From the NCBI RefSeq assembly GCF_008806975.1, contig NZ_CP031728.1, positions 1,550,001-1,614,000 on the forward strand: DNA of 64,000 nt. The letters are read 5' to 3'. The translations under genes and the position numbers were made by a program. Shown here piece after piece: positions 48,091-56,343 of the stretch. The DNA comes from Cellvibrio sp. KY-GH-1 (GTDB lineage: Bacteria > Pseudomonadota > Gammaproteobacteria > Pseudomonadales > Cellvibrionaceae). Below the pieces are notes generated by a model that did not search any database, had not been told where the DNA came from, and was given only the letters and a program-made list of their open reading frames with translations. The number at the start of each line of letters is the position of its first letter. Positions within the stretch are counted from its first letter, which is position 1.

Positions 48091-48180
48091 GTGGATTTCA
48101 AGCGACTGAAGTAATGCCAAAGCCAGAACAAGAAGCCCACCCGTTAAAATTTCAAAAGCTGATTCTTACAGCGATTTGGC

Positions 48181-48384
48181 TTAGTGGCAACAGGAAAGAA
48201 GCTGAGAAGTTCGAAATCCAATTTCACCCACCAAGCAAACCAATATTTCCGTAAACCCTGCCAGCATTAGCCGGACTACTTTCTTACAAGCACAAGGAAT
48301 GACGCCACAATATTCGAATGAACCGCGAAGCTCAAAAGTAACTGCTTGAGAAAAACCAACTAGTTCGCGTTCAAAAAATTCCAA
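48181..48384 (-). CDS. cassette family X, copy 2: small protein
   Basis: A 67-residue ORF starting at TTG (48384), a few bases after the attC core GTTATAG. It begins MEFFERELVGFSQAVTFELR, ends MLAGFTEILVCLVGEIGF and a short CC-containing tail, and has six Cys. It is the only intact version among three related cassettes, where the others have stops or a frameshift. No clear ribosome site is seen, so expression is uncertain. Function is unknown. Confidence 0.4.
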   Translation of the reverse strand: MEFFERELVGFSQAVTFELRGSFEYCGVIPCACKKVVRLMLAGFTEILVCLVGEIGFRTSQLLSCCH

Positions 48385-48390
48385 CAGCTA

Positions 48391-48520
48391 TAACGCCAAG
48401 TTCAGCCGCAGTTTGTAAGTTGGTTTTTTGTGGAATACTTTTGCGAAGCAAAACCACAAAAAGGCGACTTACAAACTGTCGAGCGCACGAAGTGCGCGGT
48501 GCTGGAACGATTTGTTATAG
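48391..48520 (-). other. attC site 12
   Basis: 130 bases, identical in layout to attC sites 6 and 11: TAACGCCAAGTTCAGCC to GATTTGTTATAG. Confidence 0.9.
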
Positions 48521-48821
48521 GTGGCTTTCAAGCGACTGAAGTAATGCAAAAGCCGGAACAGAAAGACCACCCGTTAAAATGTATTACGCTGATTCTTACA
48601 GTGATTTGACTTAGTGGCAACAGGAAATAAGCTGAGAGGCTCGAACTCCAATTTCACCCACCAAGCAACCCAATACTTCCGTAAACCCTGCCAGCATTAG
48701 CCGGACTACTTACTTACATGCACAAGGAACAGCGCCACCAATATTCGAATAAACCGCGAAGATCAAAAGTAACTGCTTGAGAAAATTTCGCTAGCTCACG
48801 TTTGAGTAACACCAACAGCTA
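48521..48821 (-). pseudogene. cassette family X, copy 3 (frameshifted)
   Basis: About 300 bases related to the preceding cassette. The frame begins TTG at the same place, but one extra base near 48740 (TTGGTGG for TTGTGG) shifts it. The 28-codon 3' part from ATG 48697 to TAA 48611 (MLAGFTEVLGCLVGEIG...) is again open. Confidence 0.5.
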
Positions 48822-48930
48822 TAACGTTGCGTTCACCTGCGGATTGTAAGTAGCGCGTTGCGATAAACTTCGCGCAGCGATATTGCATAAGCGCTACTTA
48901 CAATACGTCAGGTGCAATGCCTTGTTAAAT
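48822..48930 (-). other. attC site 13
   Basis: 109 bases from TAACGTTGCGTTCACCTGC to CCTTGTTAAAT. Arms GTAAGTAGCGCGTTGCG and GCATAAGCGCTACTTAC; closest to attC site 1. Confidence 0.85.
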
Positions 48931-49383
48931 TTTTGGTTCGAACTCGATTGTATCAACGTACTTTCCGACCTTTGAGTTTTCAGTGAAAGCGGAAGGAAAA
49001 AAGTCTAATGTGTATTTAGCCCAATTAGTAGATAACTCACCGGTGTAAACCGCAACCAAATGAGTTTCCAAGCTATTTTCTCCTGATTTATTCATGGCGC
49101 CTTTCTTAACCACTGAACTTAGGTAGTAGTTCAAAGCCTCATTATTATCGAAAATTCTTGCTGAGAATTTCTTTGTTTTAGCTTTTGATGCCAATGAAGA
49201 TAACACTTCCTCTATGTTAGTTTTAAATTCAGAAGAGCTTAAATCTACTGCCGAAATAAGTACTAAATAGCTCTTTGCTTCATCGAAGCGATAAGGGCCG
49301 TTTTCAAAATAGCTATATTTCTCTTCGCTCAAAGCATTAGCCGAAAACAATAGCAGCATGACAAAGACGTAAATTTTTCGCAT
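48925..49383 (-). CDS. cassette-encoded secreted protein of unknown function
   Basis: A 152-residue protein with a cleavable signal peptide (MRKIYVFVMLLLFSANALSE), so probably periplasmic. The mature part alternates strands and helices (SYLVLISAVDLSSSEFKTNI, then LETHLVAVYTGELS), but no family is recognised. ATG 49383 has AGGA six bases upstream. The stop TAA is part of the attC TAAC core. Confidence 0.65.
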   Translation of the reverse strand: MRKIYVFVMLLLFSANALSEEKYSYFENGPYRFDEAKSYLVLISAVDLSSSEFKTNIEEVLSSLASKAKTKKFSARIFDNNEALNYYLSSVVKKGAMNKSGENSLETHLVAVYTGELSTNWAKYTLDFFPSAFTENSKVGKYVDTIEFEPKI

Positions 49384-49397
49384 GACCATTCCTAATT

Positions 49398-49508
49398 TAA
49401 CGTTGCGATAACCGGTGGGTTTTAAGTAGCACTTTTGCCGTAAAATGCAGCGAAGCGGAATGGCAAAAATGCTACTTAAAACCCATCCGGTTGATTGCCT
49501 TGTTAGCT
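49398..49508 (-). other. attC site 14
   Basis: 111 bases from TAACGTTGCGATAACCGG to CCTTGTTAGCT, with the TTTTGCCGTAAAATGCAGCG arm shared with attC site 2. Confidence 0.85.
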
Positions 49509-49509
49509 A

Positions 49510-50058
49510 TTAGGTACCAGCCACCCAATTTTCAATTGGTGGATCTTCTATGTTAGCTATTATAGTTTCAGTACTCCATAGCTTTGAAAAAGCCAAAGCT
49601 CTAGGACACTGACTATACGACTCATGTACATCAACTAAAATTGCTTGCAAAATTTTAGCTTTTTCGTCTGGGTTGTAAACTTCTAGCGCTATCTTTTCAA
49701 ATTCAGGATCAGATTTTCTTAAGATTCTAATGGAGCCATTTACTCTTGCACTAGAATTTACACCAGGAATAAAGAAAATAAGACCAACTTTCGAATTGGT
49801 TTCAAAATTTTCATAAGACTGGAATAATTTATTTCCTGCAACATCTGGAATTAACAGCAATTTTTCAGAAATTACTTTAACAAACCCTGGCAGGCCACCT
49901 TTAGGTGAGGCGTCACAATCACCATTGTAGTTGCTTGTTGCCATAACCATAAACGGAGAGTTTTTAATAAATGATTGTACCCAGTCAACCATATAAGGGC
50001 GAACTTTAGTTGCAGCTTTTTCAGACGGTGTACCGAATAATTCCTGACTCTGGTTCAT
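49510..50058 (-). CDS. pyridoxamine 5'-phosphate oxidase-like FMN protein (MSMEG_1061-type)
   Basis: A 182-residue split-barrel flavin-binding protein. The motifs FMVMATSNYNGDCDASPKGG, GNKLFQSYENFETNSKVGLI and a C-terminal CPRALAFSKLW are typical of PPOX-class proteins of the MSMEG_1061 type. It is a probable FMN- or F420-dependent reductase/oxidase in the cytoplasm; substrate unknown. It is the most clearly enzymatic cassette gene here. It lies in a normal cassette between attC sites 14 and 15. Confidence 0.85.
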   Translation of the reverse strand: MNQSQELFGTPSEKAATKVRPYMVDWVQSFIKNSPFMVMATSNYNGDCDASPKGGLPGFVKVISEKLLLIPDVAGNKLFQSYENFETNSKVGLIFFIPGVNSSARVNGSIRILRKSDPEFEKIALEVYNPDEKAKILQAILVDVHESYSQCPRALAFSKLWSTETIIANIEDPPIENWVAGT

Positions 50059-50078
50059 GATTCTCCCTATGGAATAGC

Positions 50079-50207
50079 TAACGCAAAGTTAATGGGCGGT
50101 TTGTAAGTTGCGCGTTGGTGAAATACTTAGCGCAGCGATTCGCTTAAACGCGCAACTTACAAACTGTCCCAGCGCACGCAGTGCGCGAATTAAACGACTT
50201 GTTGTAA
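50079..50207 (-). other. attC site 15
   Basis: 129 bases, near-identical to attC site 9 (a few differences such as TTGGTGAAATACTTAGC). The following cassette is also a duplicate of the one after site 9. Confidence 0.85.
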
Positions 50208-50261
50208 GCTTAACGTAAGCCGATGCTACAACGCACGCACTCTTACGAAAACCGCACCAAC

Positions 50262-50489
50262 CTATTTCTTACAGCGCGCGGACTTGATGGAGCTGTTGCC
50301 GAGCACGACTATTAATTTCCCAACCACACAACCAACTAATACTGCAGTGAATTTAGCACGCCAGTGAAACGGACGTGAACTACGACTAACCGATCATAGG
50401 CCAGACCGGACGGCAGGTAAACTTTCAGATAACCGCGCGTGATTACGGTCTACAAACTTTCCAAGAGCGATATAAAAAACTGTAAACTT
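50262..50489 (-). pseudogene. cassette family Y, copy 2
   Basis: Same 75-codon frame as at 47233-47460, with the same bounding stop codons (TAA upstream, TAG at the end), but an internal TGA replaces the TGG at codon 32. Other changes are mainly conservative (Ile/Leu, Ala/Val, Lys/Asn) or silent. Confidence 0.4.
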
Positions 50490-50497
50490 TTACCTTA

Positions 50498-50626
50498 CAA
50501 CGCCGTGCTCAACGGCAGTTTGTAAGTCGCGGTTTTGTGGATTACTTTTGCGCAGCAAAACCACAAACCCGCGACTTACAAACTGTCCAGCGCACGCAGT
50601 GCGCGAGTTGCAGCACTTTGTTATGT
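50498..50626 (-). other. attC site 16
   Basis: 129 bases from CAACGCCGTGCTCAACGGC to CACTTTGTTATGT. Arms GTAAGTCGCGGTTTTGTGG and CCACAAACCCGCGACTTAC are almost perfectly complementary. Confidence 0.85.
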
Positions 50627-50639
50627 GCGACAGTTTTAT

Positions 50640-50942
50640 TTATTCAATTTCTTGAATTACCCACTCACCACTTTCTATTTCATAAAAAGATAGATAACCC
50701 GACTTCAGCTCTTTAAACCTAGAAATCCAAGGAAATTTTTCGAATATACAACCCATACAAATAACCATTCCATCATCTGAGTCATTGGTGGAGTTACACA
50801 TAAATTGCCAACCACCGTCATCCCAGTGCAGAACCTCAACTATTGGCCGCTCTCCATTCATTACATACTTTGTTGTGACCGCTAGAGTGTCGTCACTAAA
50901 ATCGAAAGGCCAATCTTCCTTTTTGTATAAATGTGTATGCAC
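50640..50942 (-). CDS. first cassette gene, unknown function
   Basis: A 100-residue cytoplasmic protein. The pattern EDWPFDF, TTKYVMNGERPIVEVLHW and DDGGWQFM followed by an FKELKSGYLSFYE segment recalls widespread small proteins that may belong to DUF2185/Imm33; the match is tentative. It is the cassette closest to where attI would be expected. Confidence 0.55.
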   Translation of the reverse strand: MHTHLYKKEDWPFDFSDDTLAVTTKYVMNGERPIVEVLHWDDGGWQFMCNSTNDSDDGMVICMGCIFEKFPWISRFKELKSGYLSFYEIESGEWVIQEIE

Positions 50943-51364
50943 TTTCTTACTCCGCCCTCATTTCACATAACATTTGTATACCGCGCATGCGCGTTATCTC
51001 TCCTAACTCGATCTCTTAGCACTTTTATATAACCCATTGAAAGCGATCAAATTTGGTGGCTACGTGGGAGATTTTATTGGGGGTAAAACACGCGTGCGCA
51101 TTATTCTTCCAGAGCGTGCGCGTTTTCCGCCCGCCTTGGTACCTAAAGTGTTGAATATAGTGGCCTTTTGTTGGAATGGGAAGCGGATATTGCGCAACGT
51201 AAAGGGCAAAAACGCGCACGGGAGTTAGGGGGATTTGGATACACTGTATATCTAACCAAAAATGGGCGGCTTTAGAGCCTTAGATTACAGCTTAAAGATT
51301 GCCCGGTGAGCGAAGCAGTGATAACGACGTAATCTGCACAGACATGCAGAAGCTCGTTCAAACC
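50943..51364. other. array boundary region, no gene
   Basis: 422 bases between the first cassette gene and the GH43 gene. Near its start, 50965-50999 has a GTTATG core facing the array, a 12-base perfect palindrome (CGCGCATGCGCG, 50982-50993) and a second GTTATCT core: a possible attI remnant or miniature attC. The rest shows no ORF above about 65 codons and no integrase similarity. Confidence 0.4.
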
Positions 51365-53065
51365 CTAGACCTCCGCTATCGCTTGATATCGGAAATCTGT
51401 GATTCGCACTTTGCCTTTGTTGGCACAATAGATCCCGACCTTTAAGCTGAGGAATCCGCCAAATACATTGTGATTAATACCGGATACTTCCATTCGAGTA
51501 GGATGCAACTTCCAGCTCTGGCCATTATCAAAGGAATACTGATAAGTAATCACGTTGCGTTGATTAATTAAACGCACACGGACTTGTGATGAATTGGAGG
51601 GAACCCGTGCCCAGGGATGCTCTTCAGCATATTGGAAAGTTTTTACAAACTCTTGTGTAAATCCCAATCCGACAAATGCCTTGTGGTTGTAAAAAAGTAA
51701 TAGCCCTGCTTCTGCACTCTGTATCAGATTCAGGGAAACTTCCACTTGATACGCCCTGTCCCCCACTCCACAGGTGATAGGAGAACTGTCTGCAGGCGAT
51801 GATCCTGCTGCAGTCAGGTCCAGCATTTTTTTACCAAAATGGACACGCTGTGAATCTTCTTTGCCAGGATTGTAGAAGGCCCATTGGGTACCAAATTTAT
51901 TGCGCGAAAAATCATCGGAAAGCGCAGCACCGAAAAAAAGCGCCGCATCGGTTTTTGCGTTTTCTGAATCACCTGGCGCCGACTTAACCGGCTTTGGCAG
52001 AGGGATAGAAAGGTCACCACCCTTTGCACGGAACCATCCATCATCTGTCCAGTCAATTGGCTCCAGGATTGCCTGCCTGCCAAGGGTTCTAAAATTATTT
52101 TCGTAAGCGTGATACACCATCCACCAATGACCTTCCTTGCCATTCTCGCTTGGCCCCTCGACCAGCGTTGCGTGACCGCGCGACCACCAGGGCTCAGCTT
52201 CCGATAAAGTACGCACTAACGGGTTGTGCGGGCAATGCTCCCAAGGGCCATGAACAGAACGCGAGCGAGCGGCAATAACCATGTGGCCAGTGACGGGGCC
52301 CGCAGTACCGCCCACTGCGGTTACTAAATAAAACCACTCACCACGCCGCATTAATTTCGGACCTTCCGGCGCAAAATTTTCGACGACCCAATCCTCCGGA
52401 TAGCGCCAGGGGCTATAGGCATTTTCAAGCTGACCATCCGTCGCCAAACCGTCATCGGTTAAACGAATTTTGCGAATGCCATTAACGAATAAATAGCGCT
52501 TTCCATCTTCACCAACGGCGTGACCAGGGTCTATACAACCTTCAATGTTTAAATCGATGGGATCGCTCCAAGGTCCGCTAATATCATCCGCCCAGATCAC
52601 AAAAATCGACCAGGGTTTGCCATCGGGCGCAGCGGGGATATAAATATAGTAACGATCACCGTATTTGCATAAATCCAGTGCCCACACAGTACCAATATTG
52701 TTGTGCAGAGCGGGACCGATAGGCTTCCAATTCACCAGATCTCGCGAATGCCAGATAATAATTCCCGGGTAAGAATTGAATGATGAAAACGTCATGTAGT
52801 AATCATCACCATCCTTGAGAATAGTCGGATCAGGATGGTCGCCAGCAATAATAGGATTTAGGTAAGTACCATCGCCAAGGTCCGCACGGCGCTGCCCTTC
52901 TATTCCACGCGCCCAGCGCGGAACTGCCGGGACTGTTGCAGCCTGTGTTGCCGCAGAAGTGACACAAGCTGAAGAAGACGCGGCGGCAAGCTTTGTTAAA
53001 GGCGCGACCAAAGTGCCTGCCATACAGGCTTTAAACAGTGTTCTACGGGAATTATCGACCATCAT
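51365..53065 (-). CDS. secreted glycoside hydrolase family 43 protein
   Basis: A 566-residue protein. The N-terminus has a twin-arginine type signal (NSRRTLFKA plus a hydrophobic stretch), suggesting export in folded form. The GH43 five-bladed propeller follows, with catalytic residues in AGDHPDPTILK (base Asp), WALDLCKY (pKa-modulating Asp) and FAPEGPKL (acid Glu). The last about 180 residues form a beta-sandwich like those found after GH43 domains. Likely activities are beta-xylosidase or arabinofuranosidase. Start ATG 53065 is preferred to the TTG just upstream. Confidence 0.88.
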   Translation of the reverse strand: MMVDNSRRTLFKACMAGTLVAPLTKLAAASSSACVTSAATQAATVPAVPRWARGIEGQRRADLGDGTYLNPIIAGDHPDPTILKDGDDYYMTFSSFNSYPGIIIWHSRDLVNWKPIGPALHNNIGTVWALDLCKYGDRYYIYIPAAPDGKPWSIFVIWADDISGPWSDPIDLNIEGCIDPGHAVGEDGKRYLFVNGIRKIRLTDDGLATDGQLENAYSPWRYPEDWVVENFAPEGPKLMRRGEWFYLVTAVGGTAGPVTGHMVIAARSRSVHGPWEHCPHNPLVRTLSEAEPWWSRGHATLVEGPSENGKEGHWWMVYHAYENNFRTLGRQAILEPIDWTDDGWFRAKGGDLSIPLPKPVKSAPGDSENAKTDAALFFGAALSDDFSRNKFGTQWAFYNPGKEDSQRVHFGKKMLDLTAAGSSPADSSPITCGVGDRAYQVEVSLNLIQSAEAGLLLFYNHKAFVGLGFTQEFVKTFQYAEEHPWARVPSNSSQVRVRLINQRNVITYQYSFDNGQSWKLHPTRMEVSGINHNVFGGFLSLKVGIYCANKGKVRITDFRYQAIAEV

Positions 53066-53166
53066 CAAATACCTGCGGCAAAAAACCTATTTTTTATACA
53101 TTACAAAATAGAACCAACACACCGTGGGACAATGCGAGAAATGGGTTGGCTGATACAGTAATAGAC

Positions 53167-53207
53167 GTGCTTGTGGGATGTGATTTTTGAATTTTATCCA
53201 CAAGCAC
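53167..53207 (-). terminator. hairpin after the GH39 gene
   Basis: A perfect 10-bp stem GTGCTTGTGG/CCACAAGCAC with a 21-base loop, starting 14 bases after the GH39 stop. It lacks a clear T run, so it may act as a transcript-stabilising hairpin as well as a weak terminator. Confidence 0.45.
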
Positions 53208-53220
53208 GATTGTAAAAATA

Positions 53221-54819
53221 TTATCGCTTGGGTGATAGCTCCACCAGATAAACATCGTTTTCACGCAGAGGTAAATCCAATTGGTATTTACCATCGCGAG
53301 AAATACGAATGGTTTTTTCCGCAAAGGGTTTTCCGGTAGCGAGCGATTTAAGCTCAGCGACTTGTGCGCGCGTCAATTGCGCAGGTGAGCCCATACGAAT
53401 GTAGGCGGTGTAGGCATCATTTTTTTGGTAACCCACTTGCGAAAGCAACAGCGTGTAATTGCCTTTTTTCAAACCCTGCAACTGAATGCTTACCTTGCCT
53501 TTATTAGCGGGCGGCAAATCTTTAATGTAGTACTGTTGGTTATTAATACCCTCCGGTAAAGTGAAGGTAGAATCCCACAACAATACCTGCACACTGCCGT
53601 TACCATCAGTGGCGACAATGGATTGTGCATCGTTATTTTTTATTTCCGTTGCCGATAACTTATTTAAAAATTGATAAGCAAAGTACGCCGGCTTTTTTAT
53701 ACCTTGGGTATTCATCAAGCCGAAACCGCCATGGAATGCTTCAAAGCGCGGACCCGGCTCTTCAAAAATATCGGTAAATACCCAATAAGACATAGATTGC
53801 GCTGCCCCACCCACTTGCTTGAGTTTTTGCAGAATGTAAGCGGGCTGATGGTATGAATCATGGGTCGGGTCTGCCGGCGTATACGACGAGCTCCATTCGG
53901 TGTAATGTAATTCCAGATTGGGCATTGCCGATGCAGAAATTTCGGTGCGATTTTTTAACACATCGCGCGCAACCGCTAACTCATCTTTGGATAAAACAGT
54001 ACCGGTATTGCCGTACTCATCCAGAAAACCCCGATTTACTCCGTACGAATGGGTACTCACAAAATCCAGCGGGATCTTGTGTTCCGCACAGTAAGCGATC
54101 ATTTCCGGAATCCAGGCCGCACCTGCCGTCGCGGGGCCACCCACTTTATAATTTGGATTTACACTCTTGATTGCCCGCGCACTGTGAGCATAGAGTTTGA
54201 AATAATCTTGCTGACTACCTGCCCAAAAACCGTCGAGATTGGGTTCATTCCAAACCTCAAAATACCAACGCCCAACTTCTTCTGCGCCGTAACGCTGCGT
54301 CCAATGTTCTGTGAGTTTTTTAACAAGTGCTTCCCACTTTTCATAACTGTGTGGTGGGGTAACATTGCCGCGCCACCAGAAAATTGTTTTATCGCCACTC
54401 GCCAGAGCCGATGGCATAAAGCCCAATTCCACAAAAGGTTTCATGCCAATGCTGAGAATATAATCGTAGAGAGCATCTATATATTGAAAGTTGTAATGCT
54501 CACGCCCCTGGGCATCAATTTTATATACACCCATATCATCAGTGAGCAAGCCGTGCATGCGAATGTAACGAAAACCTGCATCGCGCTTTATTTCAGCCAA
54601 CTGTTGTTGCCAATCAGCGCGCAGGCCCTCATTAGCACGCCCTGCCCCGATACTTAAATCAAAAAATCGGTTTAACTCACCCTTGGTTTGAGACACATCA
54701 ACAGCGATCACGCGCCCCTGTGCGCATAACATTGCTGATGACATGAGCAAAAAAAATGCGCAGGCACTTTTAATGAAGTGGCTTTTTTTAGATCGAGCAT
54801 TAGCAAATAGGTTTTGCAT
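53221..54819 (-). CDS. secreted glycoside hydrolase family 39 protein (beta-xylosidase type)
   Basis: A 532-residue protein with a signal peptide (hydrophobic segment about 18-33, cleavage after SSAMLCAQ). The catalytic acid/base is the Glu in YFEVWNEPN and the nucleophile the Glu in LHYTEWSSSY, both in the positions usual for GH39. The family cleaves xylosides. Its ATG lies two bases after the GH5 stop, so it is co-transcribed with that gene. Confidence 0.88.
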   Translation of the reverse strand: MQNLFANARSKKSHFIKSACAFFLLMSSAMLCAQGRVIAVDVSQTKGELNRFFDLSIGAGRANEGLRADWQQQLAEIKRDAGFRYIRMHGLLTDDMGVYKIDAQGREHYNFQYIDALYDYILSIGMKPFVELGFMPSALASGDKTIFWWRGNVTPPHSYEKWEALVKKLTEHWTQRYGAEEVGRWYFEVWNEPNLDGFWAGSQQDYFKLYAHSARAIKSVNPNYKVGGPATAGAAWIPEMIAYCAEHKIPLDFVSTHSYGVNRGFLDEYGNTGTVLSKDELAVARDVLKNRTEISASAMPNLELHYTEWSSSYTPADPTHDSYHQPAYILQKLKQVGGAAQSMSYWVFTDIFEEPGPRFEAFHGGFGLMNTQGIKKPAYFAYQFLNKLSATEIKNNDAQSIVATDGNGSVQVLLWDSTFTLPEGINNQQYYIKDLPPANKGKVSIQLQGLKKGNYTLLLSQVGYQKNDAYTAYIRMGSPAQLTRAQVAELKSLATGKPFAEKTIRISRDGKYQLDLPLRENDVYLVELSPKR

Positions 54820-54821
54820 AA

Positions 54822-56141
54822 TTATTTTCCCGCTCCTTGCAATAAGGCATCCAGCGTTTGCTGATCAAAAATAGTATTCTGTTTACGATCAAAAATGCCT
54901 GAACTGAAGTTATCCAGCCCGCCATTATCCCAATAGAAAGGCAACATGCCATTCACCAATGCCTGTTGCACCACATACTTGTGATAGTAAGCGCGCCCTG
55001 CCAAATGCAAGCTCAGCGCATCCCCCGTGAGATTGGTGCGCCGCATTGCGCCGAATTCACCTAATAATACCGGCACACCTTTATCAACAAACTGAGTTTT
55101 CATGGCTTTGAACCAGGTGTCTATGTAATCCTCTTCTCCCCAGGTGGGATTGTGTTCAACATCAGTCGGCGAATGAAAACCCTTACCCCAGTAGTAGGCT
55201 TGCTTGCCCCAGGACTCATCCTTACTCATCAGCACAAAATTGTACGGACTGTAAAAATGCACTTCACTCATCAGGCGATTAGTAGCTGTATCTACTGGCA
55301 TTTGCGGCCATAACTTATTGGTTTTCTCAATATCAGTTGAAGGCCCCTGCACGACCAATACGCGGTACGCATTTTTTCCGCCGGTGGCGCGCACTGTATC
55401 GACAAAAGTTTGGTGATAGCTGAGCAGCACCTGCATCTGCTCCGCGCTTTCCACGTTGGGCTCGTTGGCGCTGGCGAACATCAGGTGTTCGTCAAAATCC
55501 CGCAGCTCAGTGGCGATTTGCTCCCAGAAGGCTTTTTGTTTCGCGTTGTTCTGTTCTTGTTTGGCTGAAACTACATTGTTCTCCAACCAACCCCCGTCCC
55601 AGTGGATATTAATAAGCACATACATGTCACTCTCAACCGCGTACTGCACAACTTGTTTAACACGCGCCAGCCAGACCGCGCTGATTTCTGCCGTTTGCTG
55701 GTTAGCGTATTGATCCCAGGCCAAAGGGATGCGCACCGCATCAAACCCTTTTGCCTTCAGCAATTGCATCAGCTCTTTAGATACCTGCGGATTGCCCCAG
55801 GCGGTCTCGCCACCAATGGCTTCCATGGTGTTGCCAATATTCCAACCCAGTTTGATTTTGCCTGCCAATTGAACTGCATTGCTTTGCATGCCTACTGCAT
55901 CTGCAGGCAAGGGGTTTTTGTTGTAGTCAGGATAGAAAGCAGCCGTAGAGCTGGTCGATATAGTGCTGCTACTCGATTGGGTGGCGCTGGTGACAGTTAG
56001 TGCACTGGAAACTGAACTACTGCTTGAGGGAGGGACGGATGCGCTACCGGGGACGTTGGAACCACCACCACCACCACCGCCTCCACAACCAGAAGTTATC
56101 GCCAGTACGCCCGATAAGAAAAGCAGGTTTATTATTTTCAT
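54822..56141 (-). CDS. GH5 endoglucanase lipoprotein (GH5_4-like)
   Basis: A 439-residue protein. The signal peptide ends in a lipobox (ITSGC) followed by eight Gly and a Ser/Thr-rich linker of about 50 residues, typical of Cellvibrio surface hydrolases. The catalytic GH5 domain has KLGWNIGNTMEA, WGNP, the acid/base Glu in ASANEPN and the nucleophile Glu in LLGEFGA. The GWNIGNT and WGNP pattern suggests subfamily 4 (xyloglucan or beta-glucan). Start ATG 56141 has GGAG seven bases upstream. It probably sits on the outer membrane surface. Confidence 0.88.
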   Translation of the reverse strand: MKIINLLFLSGVLAITSGCGGGGGGGGSNVPGSASVPPSSSSSVSSALTVTSATQSSSSTISTSSTAAFYPDYNKNPLPADAVGMQSNAVQLAGKIKLGWNIGNTMEAIGGETAWGNPQVSKELMQLLKAKGFDAVRIPLAWDQYANQQTAEISAVWLARVKQVVQYAVESDMYVLINIHWDGGWLENNVVSAKQEQNNAKQKAFWEQIATELRDFDEHLMFASANEPNVESAEQMQVLLSYHQTFVDTVRATGGKNAYRVLVVQGPSTDIEKTNKLWPQMPVDTATNRLMSEVHFYSPYNFVLMSKDESWGKQAYYWGKGFHSPTDVEHNPTWGEEDYIDTWFKAMKTQFVDKGVPVLLGEFGAMRRTNLTGDALSLHLAGRAYYHKYVVQQALVNGMLPFYWDNGGLDNFSSGIFDRKQNTIFDQQTLDALLQGAGK

Positions 56142-56343
56142 TGTGAGTCTCCAAACTAAAAACCCCGCCGCCAAAGAACAGCCTAAGCTCCGGCAGCGGG
56201 GCAGGGAAATAGAGCGCGAGTTTGCTAAAAATCAGCCGAGGGAAGTTAATATTTGCCCTAAAAATTGTTCCAATTTGCAAATAGTTGAAGTTTTTTTAAT
56301 TTAATTTGAAGTTGTAACGTCGGGCACTTCCGAATTACCCGGA

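Larger units (their letters stand above)
24948..50999 (-). mobile_element. integron cassette array without visible integrase (CALIN)
   Basis: Sixteen clear attC sites plus one degenerate candidate, all in the same orientation, alternate with small genes on the minus strand. Read on that strand, each attC begins TAACAAxxCG near a gene stop and ends GGCGTTA (or a close variant), with long inner inverted repeats. The intI/attI end should be at high coordinates. The 420 bases before the GH43 gene there contain no tyrosine recombinase frame, and none exists elsewhere in the window. The cassettes therefore form a CALIN, or the integrase lies outside the window. Four attC sites are split by insertion sequences. 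Confidence 0.85.

Noticed and set aside
51025..51228. Short ORFs on both strands at the array boundary as possible integrase fragments
   Set aside because: Their translations show none of the tyrosine recombinase motifs and no ribosome sites; they look like chance frames.
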